Source: Colius striatus (Eukaryota > Chordata > Aves > Coliiformes > Coliidae). Taken from it: a stretch of DNA of 64,000 nt. A program made the translations under genes and the position numbers. The stretch covers positions 21,695,501 through 21,759,500 of the forward strand of contig NC_084763.1 in NCBI RefSeq assembly GCF_028858725.1, written 5' to 3'. The notes under the pieces were generated by a model. That model was not told the DNA's origin and did not search any database. It saw only the letters and a program-made list of their open reading frames with translations. Positions 12,401 through 24,770 of the stretch are shown piece by piece; the stretch's first letter is position 1; every line of letters begins with the position of its first letter.

Positions 12401-15400
12401 GACCCTGGAATGTTATCAGTGACCCTTTACTGGCAGAGTGTGACAACTGACCTTTAACTGCTACATAAATGTGGAGGAAGCTCTACACAAGCCATTTTAA
12501 AAAGTGGTCATAAATCCTTCACTCATGCAGTAGTACCCAGTAGCAACTAATGCATTGTCAATAAAGCTCCCCTGTTTCCTTTGGATATAATTGCTCTTGC
12601 TATTCTTTAAATTCAATACAACCTATACTGAGACTGTGTGGTTACAGCACTGTAGCATATAGGATTATGCATGCTATTACTACTTCGTGTGTGTAAAGTT
12701 CTACTTCACACATACAGCAAGTATAACCTTTAATATACACATACATATTACAGCATGTATAACCTTTAGTATGCTATGATGCTCTGAGGAGATTATAGCA
12801 AAATGTTGAGCACTGAATGACTTATCAGTGACTCCAAAGAGACCAGAGGTGTCCAGGAACAGCCTTAATTTGTACACCGGAATAAGTCTTTAACAAAACA
12901 CAGTTGGGCTTTGAGGCAGGAAGTGACTTTTGTCTCTCTCTGTACAGCGTCAGGGGCTCTGTGGAATTTGCCCCGGAATGATTTGCACAGTAACAGCTGA
13001 ATAGCTGAGATCTAGTAAAAAAAAAACTGTTAAAACTTTATTTACCTTAAATAAGAGTTCGCTTGTATTTTTTGCACTGTAGTACAGCTTCACTGTTCCC
13101 ATTTTGTATCCATTTCCTTTACCCTCTTGGTATCCATGGAGGTCTGCTATATGCAGCAGTATAGAAAACAATGGGTTAATTCCAACACCCCCTGCTATCA
13201 GCACTAGTTTTACAGGGGAGTCACCAGGCTGAGGATCAAAGAAGAAATCACCTCCCACTCGCAGGGCCACTTCTGAGTCAAGAGTACACTAGGATGGAAA
13301 AGAAGAGATTTAATTTCAAAACTAAAAGCACAAGTTGAAATGCTCTTCTTCTTGCACCACAGTCACAAGACGTGCTGGGCTGTGAATTTTCGATTTTTAT
13401 TGACCAGTGGGAGAAAATGAAAGTACTTTAAAATCAACACCCCGTTTCCAGCTACCTCTGGCTCACTGTCTCTAGGGTGCTAGTTCTACTTTCAGAAGTT
13501 TCAGTCCTGTGGTAAGGCAAGATGGTGACTCCCCCTTCCCACCTCCATTGAGAGTTTTAAAGAGGAAGAATTCATGCAAGAGATTTTCAGCATCAGTGTA
13601 TGGTTATGAAAACCCGAGGTTAACACGGGAGATCACTCTTCTACCCAAACCCCGTCAAATCCTGTCAAAAAAGGCCTTGCTATGAGGTCACAGAAGGAAG
13701 TGAGAATGAGTGCAGAGATGCAAGTTTTTCCATCCCCATTCCAAAAAAATAAGAAACACCCAGAAGAGAAGCAAGTATCTGTAAGAATATTTCTTGCATA
13801 ACCACTTCTGCATTTGCAAATCTCTTCAGAGTTGAAGAAAAATCAAGGGAAAACCTTGTTTCTTCCTCTCCATTTGTACATGAATGATTTCTTAGAGGAA
13901 TTTGCCAAAGCATGGGTTTTTGTTACATGGAAAACTAAAGCTACGACAACAAAAAAACCCATTCAGGTCAACATCTTCTTGGCAAACCAGCACTGCATCC
14001 TGGTGTGAAGGGTGAAACTGCAGTATAGAGAAGTCAGGCGAGTTCTCCCACATCACTGCAAGCTAGCAGAACAAAGAGGAGAGGAAAACGGAACTCATTT
14101 CAGGTTATAGAAAAGGTTTAAAAAATATAATGAAGAGAACAGGAAAACCAAGAAAGGTGGAAAAGGAGGAGAGGAAAGAAAAAAGTAAAGCTACAAGAAC
14201 TGAATAAAAACACTTTCTCCAAAAATTCCTTTGGATATCAGGAAACAGTAGTTTAAATAAAAGGATTTCCAGTAATGATAACTGTGTGGTAAGCAAAGGT
14301 GTAAACACGTAACAGTTCGAGCAGGAGGAAGGAGGCAGGCCTTGGATACTGGTACGACCAGAACACAGAGGTTCCTGAAGTAGTCAGGACCATTAAAAAA
14401 AAAAAAAAAAGCTTTATTGCCTTTCTTAAATATTGCATAAGGTATTGCCTCTCAAGTATAGGGTAAGACAAGCAGCATTCATTATCTGGAACCAATTTCT
14501 CTCTCCCTTTCAATGCACGCTGCCAGGCTTTCCCACCATGGTTAACGCTGTTTCAGATGAGTGAATCCAGCCGTGTTTCAGGTTCATGTGACAGGAGGAC
14601 ACAGAATATGGTACCCTTTGTGGGAAAAAGCATTGTTAGGGAGAATCAGTCTCATTATTATCTAATCTTCCTCTTTCATCAGCTACATAGCTCATTAAGA
14701 TGGGACACGGGAAAATCCCTCTTAACCGGCATTCTCTCGTATAGTTAGTATTTTAGCCATGGCAGTGATCACAAGTATTCAAGAAAGAGCAACAAAACTC
14801 TGGGGTAACATGGTGAGAAGTTTGTAAAAGCACTGAAACAGCTTAGGCAGAGAAGTGAAGCAATCAATACATTGCCTGTACATTTTTCTAAAGAAAGGCT
14901 GGATTTGCCAAAGCTATGAAGTAACACTGTGCTGAAATCTATCATATACAGTAACATTCAAAAAACTCCTCTAAAAGCCCCTAGATACAGTGAGCAAATG
15001 TGTCCTATTCCTAAAACATCTTTTACCATGAGACAGAAACTCTCTTTAGAAGTAACTTTCAAACAATTACGTGCCAGATTTTTTTCACCATATACACCAC
15101 CTTTTCAACTTCTAGGTTGCTATTTTTTTTTCCTTCTTTTTCCTAAGGAACAGCTTGCACTTCTGTTGAGCTACAAGTGTCCATATACACCCTGGAGGTT
15201 TCTCCACAGCATCAGGTTTGACCAAGCTTATCTTCTAACTAAAGATGTTCTTATAAATTCAACCAGAAAACTCAGCAATAGCATCACAAGTCCAAAAAGA
15301 GTCTCCAGAGTCTGAGAATTGTGAAATTAGGCCAAAAGCCAGACTATCCTCTTAGGCATTATGGGGTCTGCTGGCATGTGCACTACAAGTTTTACACATC

Positions 15401-18400
15401 ACCAAAAAGGTTTATGTCCTTTTGGAGATAACCTGATATGACACTAATTAAAATACTGTAGATGGCTACTCGATTAGCACCACTTTGCATATTCTCAATT
15501 CGAGTAAATTTGCATCACTTTTCACTGTAACTCTGTTGGCCATCTGTAAACCTAGAAGAATCCGTCAATATAAACTTTGCAGCCACAAATGCCAGGCAAG
15601 AAACAGCAAATAGGAGAGAGATCACGAAAAGAACAAAAGTCAATAGCACAGATCATCTACAAAAAGCAGAGATAGGCCTCTTCTGACTATAACTAAATGA
15701 GGTAAATGGATGAACAGACCACAGCTAGAGGCCAAAGGAACAGACTTTAACTTAACATAGCAAAAAAACACCCAAAAATATCAAGCCTTGGGTTATATCA
15801 ATATTACAAAAATATTGCATGTTTAAAAAACACTATAAAAAATCTGAAGTATTCTGTTGTTTCACCATTTCAGGAAAAAAGGATCTAAATATCTCCCTTT
15901 GCTCTGCTTCAATGATCTCAATTTATATTTACCTGACAGTGAGCACAAGTTTACATTTGTAGAAATGGCCAGAATGATAGTACAAAGTGACACCTGATAA
16001 CTTACTGTGTAACACAGCCTGTTCTCAGGGACACAATTTAGAACAGAGGTTTTTCAACATTTTTCAGTTCATCAGTTCCAAAGGAGTGAGAACCCTTGTA
16101 CATGCCAACTACAGTACCACTCTAAGTCCACCAGGCACAATGGGAGTCAAAGGATCACAATAACCACATTACTAAACAAACTTCCAGTTTCAGGCCCTTA
16201 CTGGTCAAAACGTTTAAAGACGGACCTCGTATTAAAAACAGTCAAACAAGTCAACAGGAGTTTTGAGGTCGATAGGAAAAACCACCCCCTCCACTCCCTC
16301 AAAACAGAAGAAGAAGAAAAATGAAGCCAAATCTCACCATTAATGACATTTACCTCAGTGTGAATCCAGTGAGCAGGAGGATGGACAGCGTGCTTTACCG
16401 CCAGCTCTAATATTCCTTCTCGTTTCAACAGGCCAGGGCTTGAACATATTGAGAATCCCCCAACTACAGATACTCCAGGAATAAAGAAATCAACCCTAAA
16501 AATAGACCAGAAACAAAAGTGTTTTAAAAAGCCAACAACCCCAAACATGGAAAACAACATCCAAACCAAAATGGCTGCCCTTTTCAATTATCCTTCCTTT
16601 TCAAAAACATCTTCATTTCCACAACATAACTTTTCCAAAAAAGGAGTTAAACCTTGAGTAACACCATTTCTTTACGATTCTTTTCATCTAGAAACATGTC
16701 ACTACCTTTGTTAAAGGAGCTCTTCAGTTTTCAAATATAAGAAGACTGGGAAACTAATTTTAGGGAAACGACTTTAGATTAAACTCTTTTCTTGGGGTGA
16801 TGAAATATCTGAAGTAAAAGCACGGTCTGTAAAACAGTTCTCCTGAAGAATCCGTTCCTTGCAGCAGAATTGCTTTACTACTGAACTGCAGTGCCCTCTG
16901 GTGACAGCCCTCTCTTTCTCATCGACAGGAAATTCAACCGGAATAAATTTAATAACTACTTAAAAAATAGCACAGTAAAGCACACAGAGGTTCTGTAGAT
17001 GAGAAGGTAACATATAGCTGTGCTTTTGCAACACCAGCAATTAGAGAGTATGGAAGGCAAGCCACTACTGCACCAGCTATAATTCATTTTCATAAAAGCT
17101 TTGATATTCCAAATAGTATCAGAAGTTAGAAGCTGGTTTATGACCTAACATTTAAACTCCTCTGTGTTGCATAAATGTTTAAATACTTCATTTTTCTACA
17201 GCACATGACAAAATCTCTCTATTTTGAGGGAAAACTAATGTTTAAAACTAATTGCGCTGCTCCACTTAGGCAACAAGCACACTTGTAATCCATGCCAAGT
17301 ACTAGAGAATCATTCAATTCAAGCCTAAATTAAGCTGTCTCAGTGTTAATTAAATAAGAATGCAACAAGAAATACCGACTCTCTTCTACTGCACAGGTAT
17401 TTTATTTAAACAAGACGACTGTGTTCTTCACAGAGGTCTTGGGGGAGGAGAGAAGCACTTTGAAGAGTTTACTTCTTTTTAATGAAAAAGTCTTGCCTGC
17501 TTACTCCCTACAAAGCTTCACCCTTCCAACAAAAATATCCCCTTTCAAAAAAAGCACAGTGTGATTTATACAATCTTGTAGTGATATAAATTTTAACTTA
17601 TTTTAGATAGTGTATAAACTGACTGCAAAGAAAGGTCAACAACCAAAAAATGCTGAGAAAGCTTATTTTTCTGTCCTCAGCTTCTGCAGCCACGGTGACC
17701 ACAGGGCATAGCTTTCCCAGCAGCGAGGATCTAAAAGATTAGAAAGGACAGCTATTATTGCAGCATTTAGTCTACCAAAGAACACCTCAAGATGCTACTA
17801 AAGCTCTTTACCACCCTCTGGTGGAAAAAAGATCTTACTACTTGCATTAACAAAACAAAAAAATTAAAAATTATATTTATGCTGTAAAGTAACAATTTAC
17901 ATGGAAGTAAAAATGTTCTTCTTGACATATAAGGGAAGCATTATTCATGCCTGGTGGGAAAACATACATACAAACCAAACCACTGCTGCAAAACCTAAAT
18001 CAAAACCTAAACCTAATAAAAAAAAATTAGACCTTTCTAAAGCACTAATGTAGGTGTATGTTTCTTTCCTGATGGTATTTCTTCCCTAATTACATAATTA
18101 GGAGAGATTTCACTGCATAGGATACTCTATCATAGTGGACTGGCTTGTAGTTCTGATGGTTTGTCTCAGTTGTGTGTAGTATCCATAAAAATACTCCTGA
18201 AGAAATGATCTCTGTGACAGCTTAAGCAGAAAGAGTCACTTTATGGAAAAAGAAATTAAAAAGAAGACACCTCCCCCCATATAAACCCACAACAAGATGA
18301 GGTGCAAAAGGATGTAAAACACAGATCTTCTGGTGGTTTTTCATTTGACACTAAAACCATAAAGCTACTTCTTCAAAGTATTTATAACATGTATATACCT

Positions 18401-21400
18401 CAATGTCTTAGTAAATCAAACCAGGCAATAGCTACAAGCCTCTTCATTATTACTTGAAGTCAGAGAAAGGCCAAGTATGTGCTAGCATGCTTGAAAACAA
18501 ATTCACTTTTGCTTCTGAAAGACTTCATAATATCTATTTTATATATTTTTAGATAAACATGCACACTTTATGTATAGACATATTTTCAAAATAGATATTA
18601 CTTTTAAATATATATATAGATACACACACTTATATATATTTTAGTGACAATCTTTGGTTGTAACATCTTACTATAGCAAATGCTAACAAATTAGTCCTTT
18701 CTATTCAGGAAATTGTGGCCTCATCAAAAAATGCAACCACATTTTACAGCTACAAGTATAGAAAAGCTGTTGTATACCTTACAATAGCGTTAGAATACTT
18801 TCAAGGAAGAAGAAAATGAAAAGAGTAATTATAATTAAAGCTTTCAGTTTTCAGCATGATAATTTCTAAAACATTTTTGGAGGGTAAATGTACTTTCCAA
18901 GTACTGGCAAGCAAGAATTTCATATGAGTCACTGCACATGTGCAAAAACTGCAGCAAATTACTCCACAAACAAATTATTGCAATCAACATCTTGTGTTCT
19001 GGTTCTAAAATTAAAAGCCATCATATTCACACTATATGTGTAACATATGCTGTTAATACCCTGGCAGCTAGACTTTGATTCCAGCAAAACCACTTTCAGA
19101 TGGCCTAAGCCAATAAAAAGTTTAAGAACATTTAAAAGTCCAATGCCAAAAGCAACTAATCTTAGTTTTAAATTAATTTCTAAGAGGGGAAAAAAAAAAA
19201 TTGATTGAGTGGGAGTGTTTTTAACAAGGAAGGAAAAAAAATGTGAAAATGCACCATCTCCCTGGGAAAAAAAATGCTGTAAGGTTGCTTAAACAAACAG
19301 CTAATTATTTCAGAAACTTAATAATTCACTGGGTTTTTTTTCTTTGGAAGTTTGCCTATCTATATTTAACATTAATCTGATCTAACAGGATTAATTTTCA
19401 GAACAGAAACTTCTAGGGGAAGAAATTAAAAGACAATTGTAATTTAATTATAAAGCAAAACTAAGTAACTTGCAAATCAGCAGTCTCAGCTCCACTGTAA
19501 AAGTAACTGATAAATACAGACAGTTCAGCCAGCTTGCAGAATAAAGTGCAGGGTACTTAAAGGCACTCGTGAAGAAACAACGTAATATAGATAAACCAGA
19601 GGAAAATACCGAAACAATTAAACCAAACATTTAAAGAATATCCATTTTGTCCTCAAAAATTAATATTAGCGAATTTACTAAGGACTAGTTTTAAATTATG
19701 CCAAATATCAACTATTTGACAGAGCACCCAATAATAACACATCTTATACAAACTAATGATTTTTTCAAAGGCTCGAGGCCTTTTAACATTTTGTTATAGT
19801 GGACTTCTGCTGGTAATTTCCCCCCAAAATAGTGGAAGATCTTACCACTGTCCTGCTTTGAAAGTAAAGTCTTTATTTGCAATAGCCAACCGGAGCCTTT
19901 TGACTGTGTCTGATTCATCAGTGATTCCACACACTTTTGCTTGTGAAATTACCTAAAGAAAGGAAAACAAGCCGTTGTGTTAGCAGACATCATTTGCAGC
20001 AAAAGTACGTGTGCGAGACATCTATCGCCTCGCATGTGGCATGTCGCTACCTAAAGCACCAACATCTTTTCACTGGGGTAGAGAAACAAAAATGGATTCA
20101 CTTACATAGTCACTGGAGAAATGGTTTTCTACTTACAGTCCACCACCCAGGTCACTTTTGTCAAGTAATTCTAAGATTATATACAAACTTATTTCAGTTG
20201 AAGAGAACACAACAATAAAGAGAAGCGATTGCTTGTTACCACTTTTCAGGTTCTTTTGCCATCTATGTGAGACCAACACTCCTCTATCTTCCAGCAATAA
20301 AGAAAAAAAGATCTCAGATATAAAGACTGACAAAGGAAACCCTCAAAAGATCACCTGCTACTGAAGTCCCAGGGAGAATTCTGGATCTGTATCTTGTTTT
20401 ATTTAAGTAATTAAATGTGTTACTGAAAGATTATGCATTAATGCATAACGCATGAATGAAAGAAAACCAACAAGCCTTGTGTCACTGCTTTTAGCCACAC
20501 ATCCATTTGACCACACGTGGTCTATGAACACAGGGAACCTGGGACACAAGCATCCTTTGCTAGTTAACAGAAAGAGTTTTATTTGGCAACCAGACAAGGG
20601 GGGATGTAAGAGCCATAGCTGATATGGCTATTAAAGAGCTTAAAGAAAAAGAAATATGAAAAATAATGCCTTTCTAAATAAAAAACAGATTTTGCAACAG
20701 GACTATTGGAGAGGTGCTCCCTGCTTAAACTCTTTGATGCCCATCAGTGTAACATGGATTTCCATCCCTTCCCTTCCCATTCCTCTTTCAGGTATTTTTG
20801 AGTTAGAATTATTAATGCCTTTCCTCTACAAAGAAAGTAACATCCAAAATATCTTCTACACAGGCCAATATACAGATTTTACTCTGTTAAAAAAATGTTG
20901 ATGGCATTTACCACACTAGGAAATAATAATACCAACAAAACTCTACCATTTCTCATTTGTGTGAGAACAAACAGATTAAAAAAAAAGGAACTTTAAGCAA
21001 CTATGCTCTAATTTAAAACACATGGCAGGAAATTAATTTATTCATAAAGCAACATCTGAACACGTCCACTGTCCCATTAAACAGCAGGACATTTGCCTAT
21101 TTAAAATAGTTTACATTTCTTTCCCACTTTAGAAGACAGTATTAAATGGGGAACCCAATCACTCAAAGTTAACAAGAGAAATGTCAGACAACACTTAAAA
21201 TGGAGAACTCATGGAGAAACCTGAAGTGCAGGAAACAGACATTAAGGTTGGTCTTCTTCATTTCTTTCTTTTCAATACTGTCCTTATTTTTTTTTCTCTG
21301 ACTGACATACCTGACAGAGCATTGGAAATTTAATTCTTAATCACTATAAAGTTTTTTACAAAAGCTGAATTTGAGCCAGGGTGATCAAAGACATTTAACT

Positions 21401-23756
21401 GGTATTTGGGACCACCACAAGAGTATCAGACTGACTCAGGGCAGCGAGGAGGAGGACACAGGACTCCCAACTTTGCTGATATATTTTAAGAAAGTGTTAG
21501 GCATTTTTTTCTTGCCCTGGTCCTTTCCATTACCACTCCTCAACAGGCAATAGTGTGTAGCATGCCCATTAATGCAACACAGACCTGCGATTCTTTCATC
21601 TTTCTACAAGGCTGAAATGGCCAAATAAGGCAATATGGACTGAGGGAAGCCAGCTGCTGATTAATATGGAATTTAAAACCAAGCAGAAGATGTAAAGTAA
21701 ACTGATTTTAAAGTGGTTGGAAAAAAAATAGCAAAGAATAAATCAAGCATTAAAAATAATAAACAGCATAATCCTCTTGTATGCAGAGAATTTGCAGTAG
21801 CAAGAACGGAGCCCTGTTCTTTCACCTATCTCATACAGCTTTCTTCTCCTGTGTATGCCTTCCTCAGTTCTCTGTACCACCTTGGAGCTTCCAACACCTC
21901 ATAAACATCAATTTTCCACATAATTTCCAACTACCCAGCACTTATGTTGAGCAGAAAAAGTAAACAAGCCAAGCAATCAGAAATACCCAAGATAAAACAA
22001 ACACATGGTTGGAAAACTCACAAGCACAGCCATTTTTTTCCATGTCAGAAGCCAGAGTGTGCATCTCTGTACTTGTGTGTGCACTCATTTTCTCCACATA
22101 CTGAGTTAACTTGGCATAAATCACACCTGAGCAGCTGTGAGTCCACAAGCAATGCTCATCTGTACTCAAGCAAGAGTTGTCATTAGGTCTGAGCAGCTGA
22201 GGCGCAGCTCTGAGACAAATGGGTCTCAAAGCTGGCTCAAACCCAGACACCTCTGGGAACCGGCAGAATGAGGCTGCACTTGTTTCATCCATCTATAGCC
22301 TCTGTTATGAGTGAGGAATCATCAGTTTGGGAGGTTACTTATGTATTCCCTCCACCCAGCTTCTGTTAGGGAAAAGGAGGAGGACTTAACTCATACGCAC
22401 ATTCCCATCTGCGTAGTGTTTGAGAACATAGTCTGTCCTGCTGTCTGACACTCACGGGACTGCCTGCCACGAATGGCTACTCAAGACTGAGAGAATCTAA
22501 TTAAACAATGGGCACCGTTTTCCAGTCCCTGGGAATCAAAGATGGGATTTTTCAGTCAAAAAGGTACCCTTCTCCTGAAAAGTCTAAGAAAAATGCACAA
22601 TTGTTCCCTAGTAAACATTTTTGAGAACTGCAAGTCATATTCTCGCAGCACTTAAAAATTTCAAAACCCCCACTTCAGTTAATTACAGAAAGGAAATACC
22701 TCTATGAAATGCAAGAGCATGTTCACCTCTGAACACTATGAAAAAGAATGCTTACTGCACAAAACTGAGATCCAGAACAAGCATTTCTGGATTCTGATGG
22801 AAAACAATCCTCTCTTTCTTATGAATTCAAATCGATACAAACTAGGATTCTTTTTACAACTATTTGTCATCTCTCCCTTCCAAATGTCAACAATTTTTAT
22901 CTTAGGTCCTGTGTTAAAAAAATGTGGAAAATGCCCTTTTGTAATCTCAAAAGTTGAACTAGAATTGTTGAAATCCATAAAAATCTGAGAAGCCTGAGTA
23001 GAGAGGACAGGTGTCAGTGTGCTTTCATTACTTACCATATTCCATACTTGACCAGAATTCTATTAAATTTCTTGTCTGACACAAAGTAAACAGCACCACG
23101 TGTCACTGACAGTTTTTCTAACTTATTACTTTTCACCTAATGGCCACTAAACACACTCATTTTACAACAATATCAGATATGAAAAATGAGAAGAAAAAGA
23201 AGTAAACCAGACTGCAGTAGAGACAAAATGAAGCCTAAGAATCAAACACAAAATAAACCCTTGCAACTGCTTACATCCTAAAGAACAGAACACTAACCTC
23301 CTGGCGAAAATTATTTGCTGTCCTCTCTAGATGATCCATTTTCCTTTTTGATTTTATTGTGCTGTAACAAAAAGCAAAGATAATAGTCATTTTGACAGCT
23401 GTGCTACTGTCCCTCAGTGATATGAATTTATATTAACATAACAATTTACCAGTGTAATCCAGACTACAGATGACATAAATCTAAATAAGAATGAAATATA
23501 CATTTACAATTGGGAGTTAAGTATTTATATATCAGTAATAATTTGTCAGCTTCATCTGGACAGCATTACCATGACATTCTCTTAATTAGAAAAACGAACT
23601 CAGGTTTTTTATGTGGCTAACCTACCCATTCACTGCACAGGAACAAAAAGCTGAGCGCCTCAACACCACCAACGCACAGTGAGTGGGAAAAATTCTGCTG
23701 GCACCTCTCAGTAATTGAGGAACAGAAAATCTCCTATGAATTGTGGCATGAGCCAT
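9334..23756 (-). CDS. OXNAD1: OXNAD1, complete coding region (7 coding exons)
   Basis: Predicted oxidoreductase with an NAD-binding domain, of the ferredoxin-NADP reductase fold; thought to be mitochondrial, natural substrate unknown. Coding exons in order on the - strand: 23756-23626, 23361-23298, 19952-19846, 16495-16354, 13288-13046, 10235-10127, 9488-9334. All junctions have GT/AG sites and matching phases and give 316 residues; human OXNAD1 has 312. Residues 1-43 are rich in Arg and Ser with few acidic residues, like a mitochondrial presequence. Residues 102-120 carry the flavin-binding VGGFSICSS segment, 179-188 the dinucleotide-binding [10 protein letters not shown], 287-292 the CGPPPM motif, and the protein ends FEKWW. 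The chosen ATG (23756) is the first in its exon and gives family length. The gene is head to head with DPH3 across a CpG island and convergent with RFTN1. Confidence 0.93.
9489..10126 (-). other. OXNAD1: OXNAD1 intron 6
   Basis: Intron between coding exons 6 and 7, with donor acag|gtaaat and acceptor gtcag. No repeat or second gene was recognised in it. Confidence 0.85.
10127..10235 (-). CDS. OXNAD1: OXNAD1 coding exon 6
   Basis: The acceptor is aacattacag and the donor acag|gtaaat. It encodes residues 230-265 plus one base of codon 266, including [10 protein letters not shown] and EELQPHVT. This matches the human segment before the EGRI stretch. It forms part of the NAD-binding half of the protein. 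Confidence 0.93.
10236..13045 (-). other. OXNAD1: OXNAD1 intron 5
   Basis: This 2.8-kb intron has donor aag|gtaaat and acceptor attacag. It holds a small imperfect tandem duplication at 12714-12772 and otherwise nothing recognised. The + strand frames here are not supported as genes. Confidence 0.85.
12714..12772. repeat. Short imperfect tandem duplication, period 36
   Basis: Two copies of a 23-base motif (acagcaagtataaccttta and onward, then acagcatgtataaccttta and onward) start at 12714 and 12750 with two mismatches between them. The repeat lies within an OXNAD1 intron. Confidence 0.7.
13046..13288 (-). CDS. OXNAD1: OXNAD1 coding exon 5
   Basis: The acceptor is catcctag and the donor aag|gtaaat. 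Exactly 81 codons in phase 0 encode residues 149-229. The exon carries [13 protein letters not shown] and the nucleotide-binding loop [10 protein letters not shown], and it ends [11 protein letters not shown]. This is the most conserved part of the gene and the best family evidence. Confidence 0.95.
13289..16353 (-). other. OXNAD1: OXNAD1 intron 4
   Basis: This 3.1-kb intron has donor gag|gtaaat and acceptor cctag. It contains an A16 run at about 14395-14410 and other A/T-rich simple stretches. No recognisable transposon or gene was seen. Confidence 0.85.
16354..16495 (-). CDS. OXNAD1: OXNAD1 coding exon 4
   Basis: The acceptor is attttag and the donor gag|gtaaat. The first base completes Trp101 begun in exon 3. 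It encodes residues 102-148, [19 protein letters not shown] and onward to HWIHTE. The G-F-S-I-C-S-S stretch is the flavin-contacting segment of this reductase fold. Confidence 0.94.
16496..19845 (-). other. OXNAD1: OXNAD1 intron 3
   Basis: This 3.35-kb intron is strongly AT-rich and includes a TA-dinucleotide-rich stretch around 18540-18645. No recognisable transposon or gene was seen. Confidence 0.85.
19846..19952 (-). CDS. OXNAD1: OXNAD1 coding exon 3
   Basis: The acceptor is tttctttag and the donor cagtg|gtaag. It encodes residues 66-100 ([18 protein letters not shown] and onward, then FKAGQ) plus two bases of Trp101. It corresponds to the start of the flavin-binding beta barrel, with the AGQWVDFF segment crossing the next junction. 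Confidence 0.93.
19953..23297 (-). other. OXNAD1: OXNAD1 intron 2
   Basis: This 3.3-kb intron has donor gag|gttagt, a less common but valid donor. I saw no recognisable repeat family or second gene, only AT-rich sequence. Confidence 0.85.
23298..23361 (-). CDS. OXNAD1: OXNAD1 coding exon 2
   Basis: A 64-base exon with acceptor ttgttacag and donor gag|gttagt. It encodes [19 protein letters not shown] and flanking residues (45-65). Human OXNAD1 has the closely similar KSKRKTDHMERTASVLRRE. The phase fits both neighbours. Confidence 0.9.
23626..23756 (-). CDS. OXNAD1: OXNAD1 coding exon 1 (start)
   Basis: Begins ATG GCT CAT and encodes [18 protein letters not shown] and onward, then donor aatgg|gtaggt. 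The exon itself starts at 23788 after acceptor tttttgcag, leaving about 32 bases of 5' UTR in it. The segment has six Arg and no acidic residue in 43, as expected for a mitochondrial presequence. The frame stays open upstream of the ATG to the acceptor, so a longer N terminus from an unseen exon is possible but not needed to reach family length. Confidence 0.82.
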
Positions 23757-23889
23757 GACCACTGGTCTGTCTTCAGAATCACCAGCTCCTGCAAAAACCA
23801 CATAAATATTTGTTAAATACAATACTCACTATTTGACACAGTTTGTTTTCACCCTTTGTTCTCATATCATAAAAAAGTATCATAAAACA

Positions 23890-24770
23890 TGGAAAATGTG
23901 CATCCATTGATTGAAGGGGAAGACAGCCTTGTCACATATGATATGGAAAAGGCTGAAGTACTTAACACCTTTTCTGCCTTTTCATAAAGCCTGTACCTGT
24001 ACCTCTGTGTACAGCGGTGTATGGGAAGGAGAGGGATGAGAAAGTGGATGCATTCACATGCAGAGACAGATGGGTTACATACAGGGTTGCTAAGAGACAC
24101 TGTTAAGGAGCTCGTGAGGCAACTGTCCATTACCTATGAAAAACCATTATTAGAAAAAGCCTCCAATTGACTGGAAAGAGACTAATGCACAGTCATTTTT
24201 AAGAGAGGCAAGAAGCCGGGCCTATGTCTAGTCAGCACTTCCTCAGGCTCTGCAAAAATGCTCAGAGGTTGTCTCCCTAGCCGTGGGAAAACAGAAAGCA
24301 ATCAGGGAGATTCAACACAGACTTACCAAGGGCAAACCAGGTGTGATAAAGTGAACACCTACTGTGATGAAATGTCTAGTCACACAGCTAAGGGGACAGC
24401 CAGGGATACAATGCACATTCACCACTGTCCTCTGGCTTTTGACGCCATCTCCCATAGCGCACACACAAGGAAGCTGAGGTCAGATGGAGTAGTTGAAAAC
24501 TATCTGGACAGACAGAATTGAAGGCTTGATGGCTTCAAGTTGCTTCAGTTGCTGGCTAGTAACAGAGTACCCTGGGGTTGATACTGGGGCTGATACAGCC
24601 CAATAAATTTATCAATAGCTTGGGTGATGAGACAGAATGTACCATCAGCAAAAGGTCTACAGTCGGGACTGGCTTAATCCATTGCTACTATCTGTCATGC
24701 TCAAAGTAGGAGCTTTGACTAGATGACCCTCAGAAGTCCCTCGCACCCAACATATCTGTGTTTCTAAGCA
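23890..24770 (+). mobile_element. Decayed CR1 LINE fragment (ORF2 to 3' end)
   Basis: This old copy lies antisense in the OXNAD1 5' intron. In broken frames it still shows pieces of CR1 ORF2: SLVTYDMEKAEVLNTFSAF (near 23930-23980), a reverse-transcriptase piece with YCDEMSSHTAKGTA and LAFDAISHS (24350-24455), and DNA resembling the GVPQGSVLGP...FINDLDEGTE region with stops (about 24555-24650). It ends with a degraded CR1 3' terminus at about 24715-24768 (gactagatgaccctcagaag). Internal deletions and many stops make it much older than the other copies here. The ends are approximate. Confidence 0.7.

Noticed and set aside
14395-14410. A16 run as the tail of a processed pseudogene or retroposon
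   Set aside because: No coding or repeat sequence resembling a retrocopy precedes it.
24258-24521. 87-codon + strand frame as a small gene
   Set aside because: Its second half matches the CR1 reverse-transcriptase order (YCDEMSSHTAKGTA, then AFDAISHS), so it belongs to the decayed CR1.
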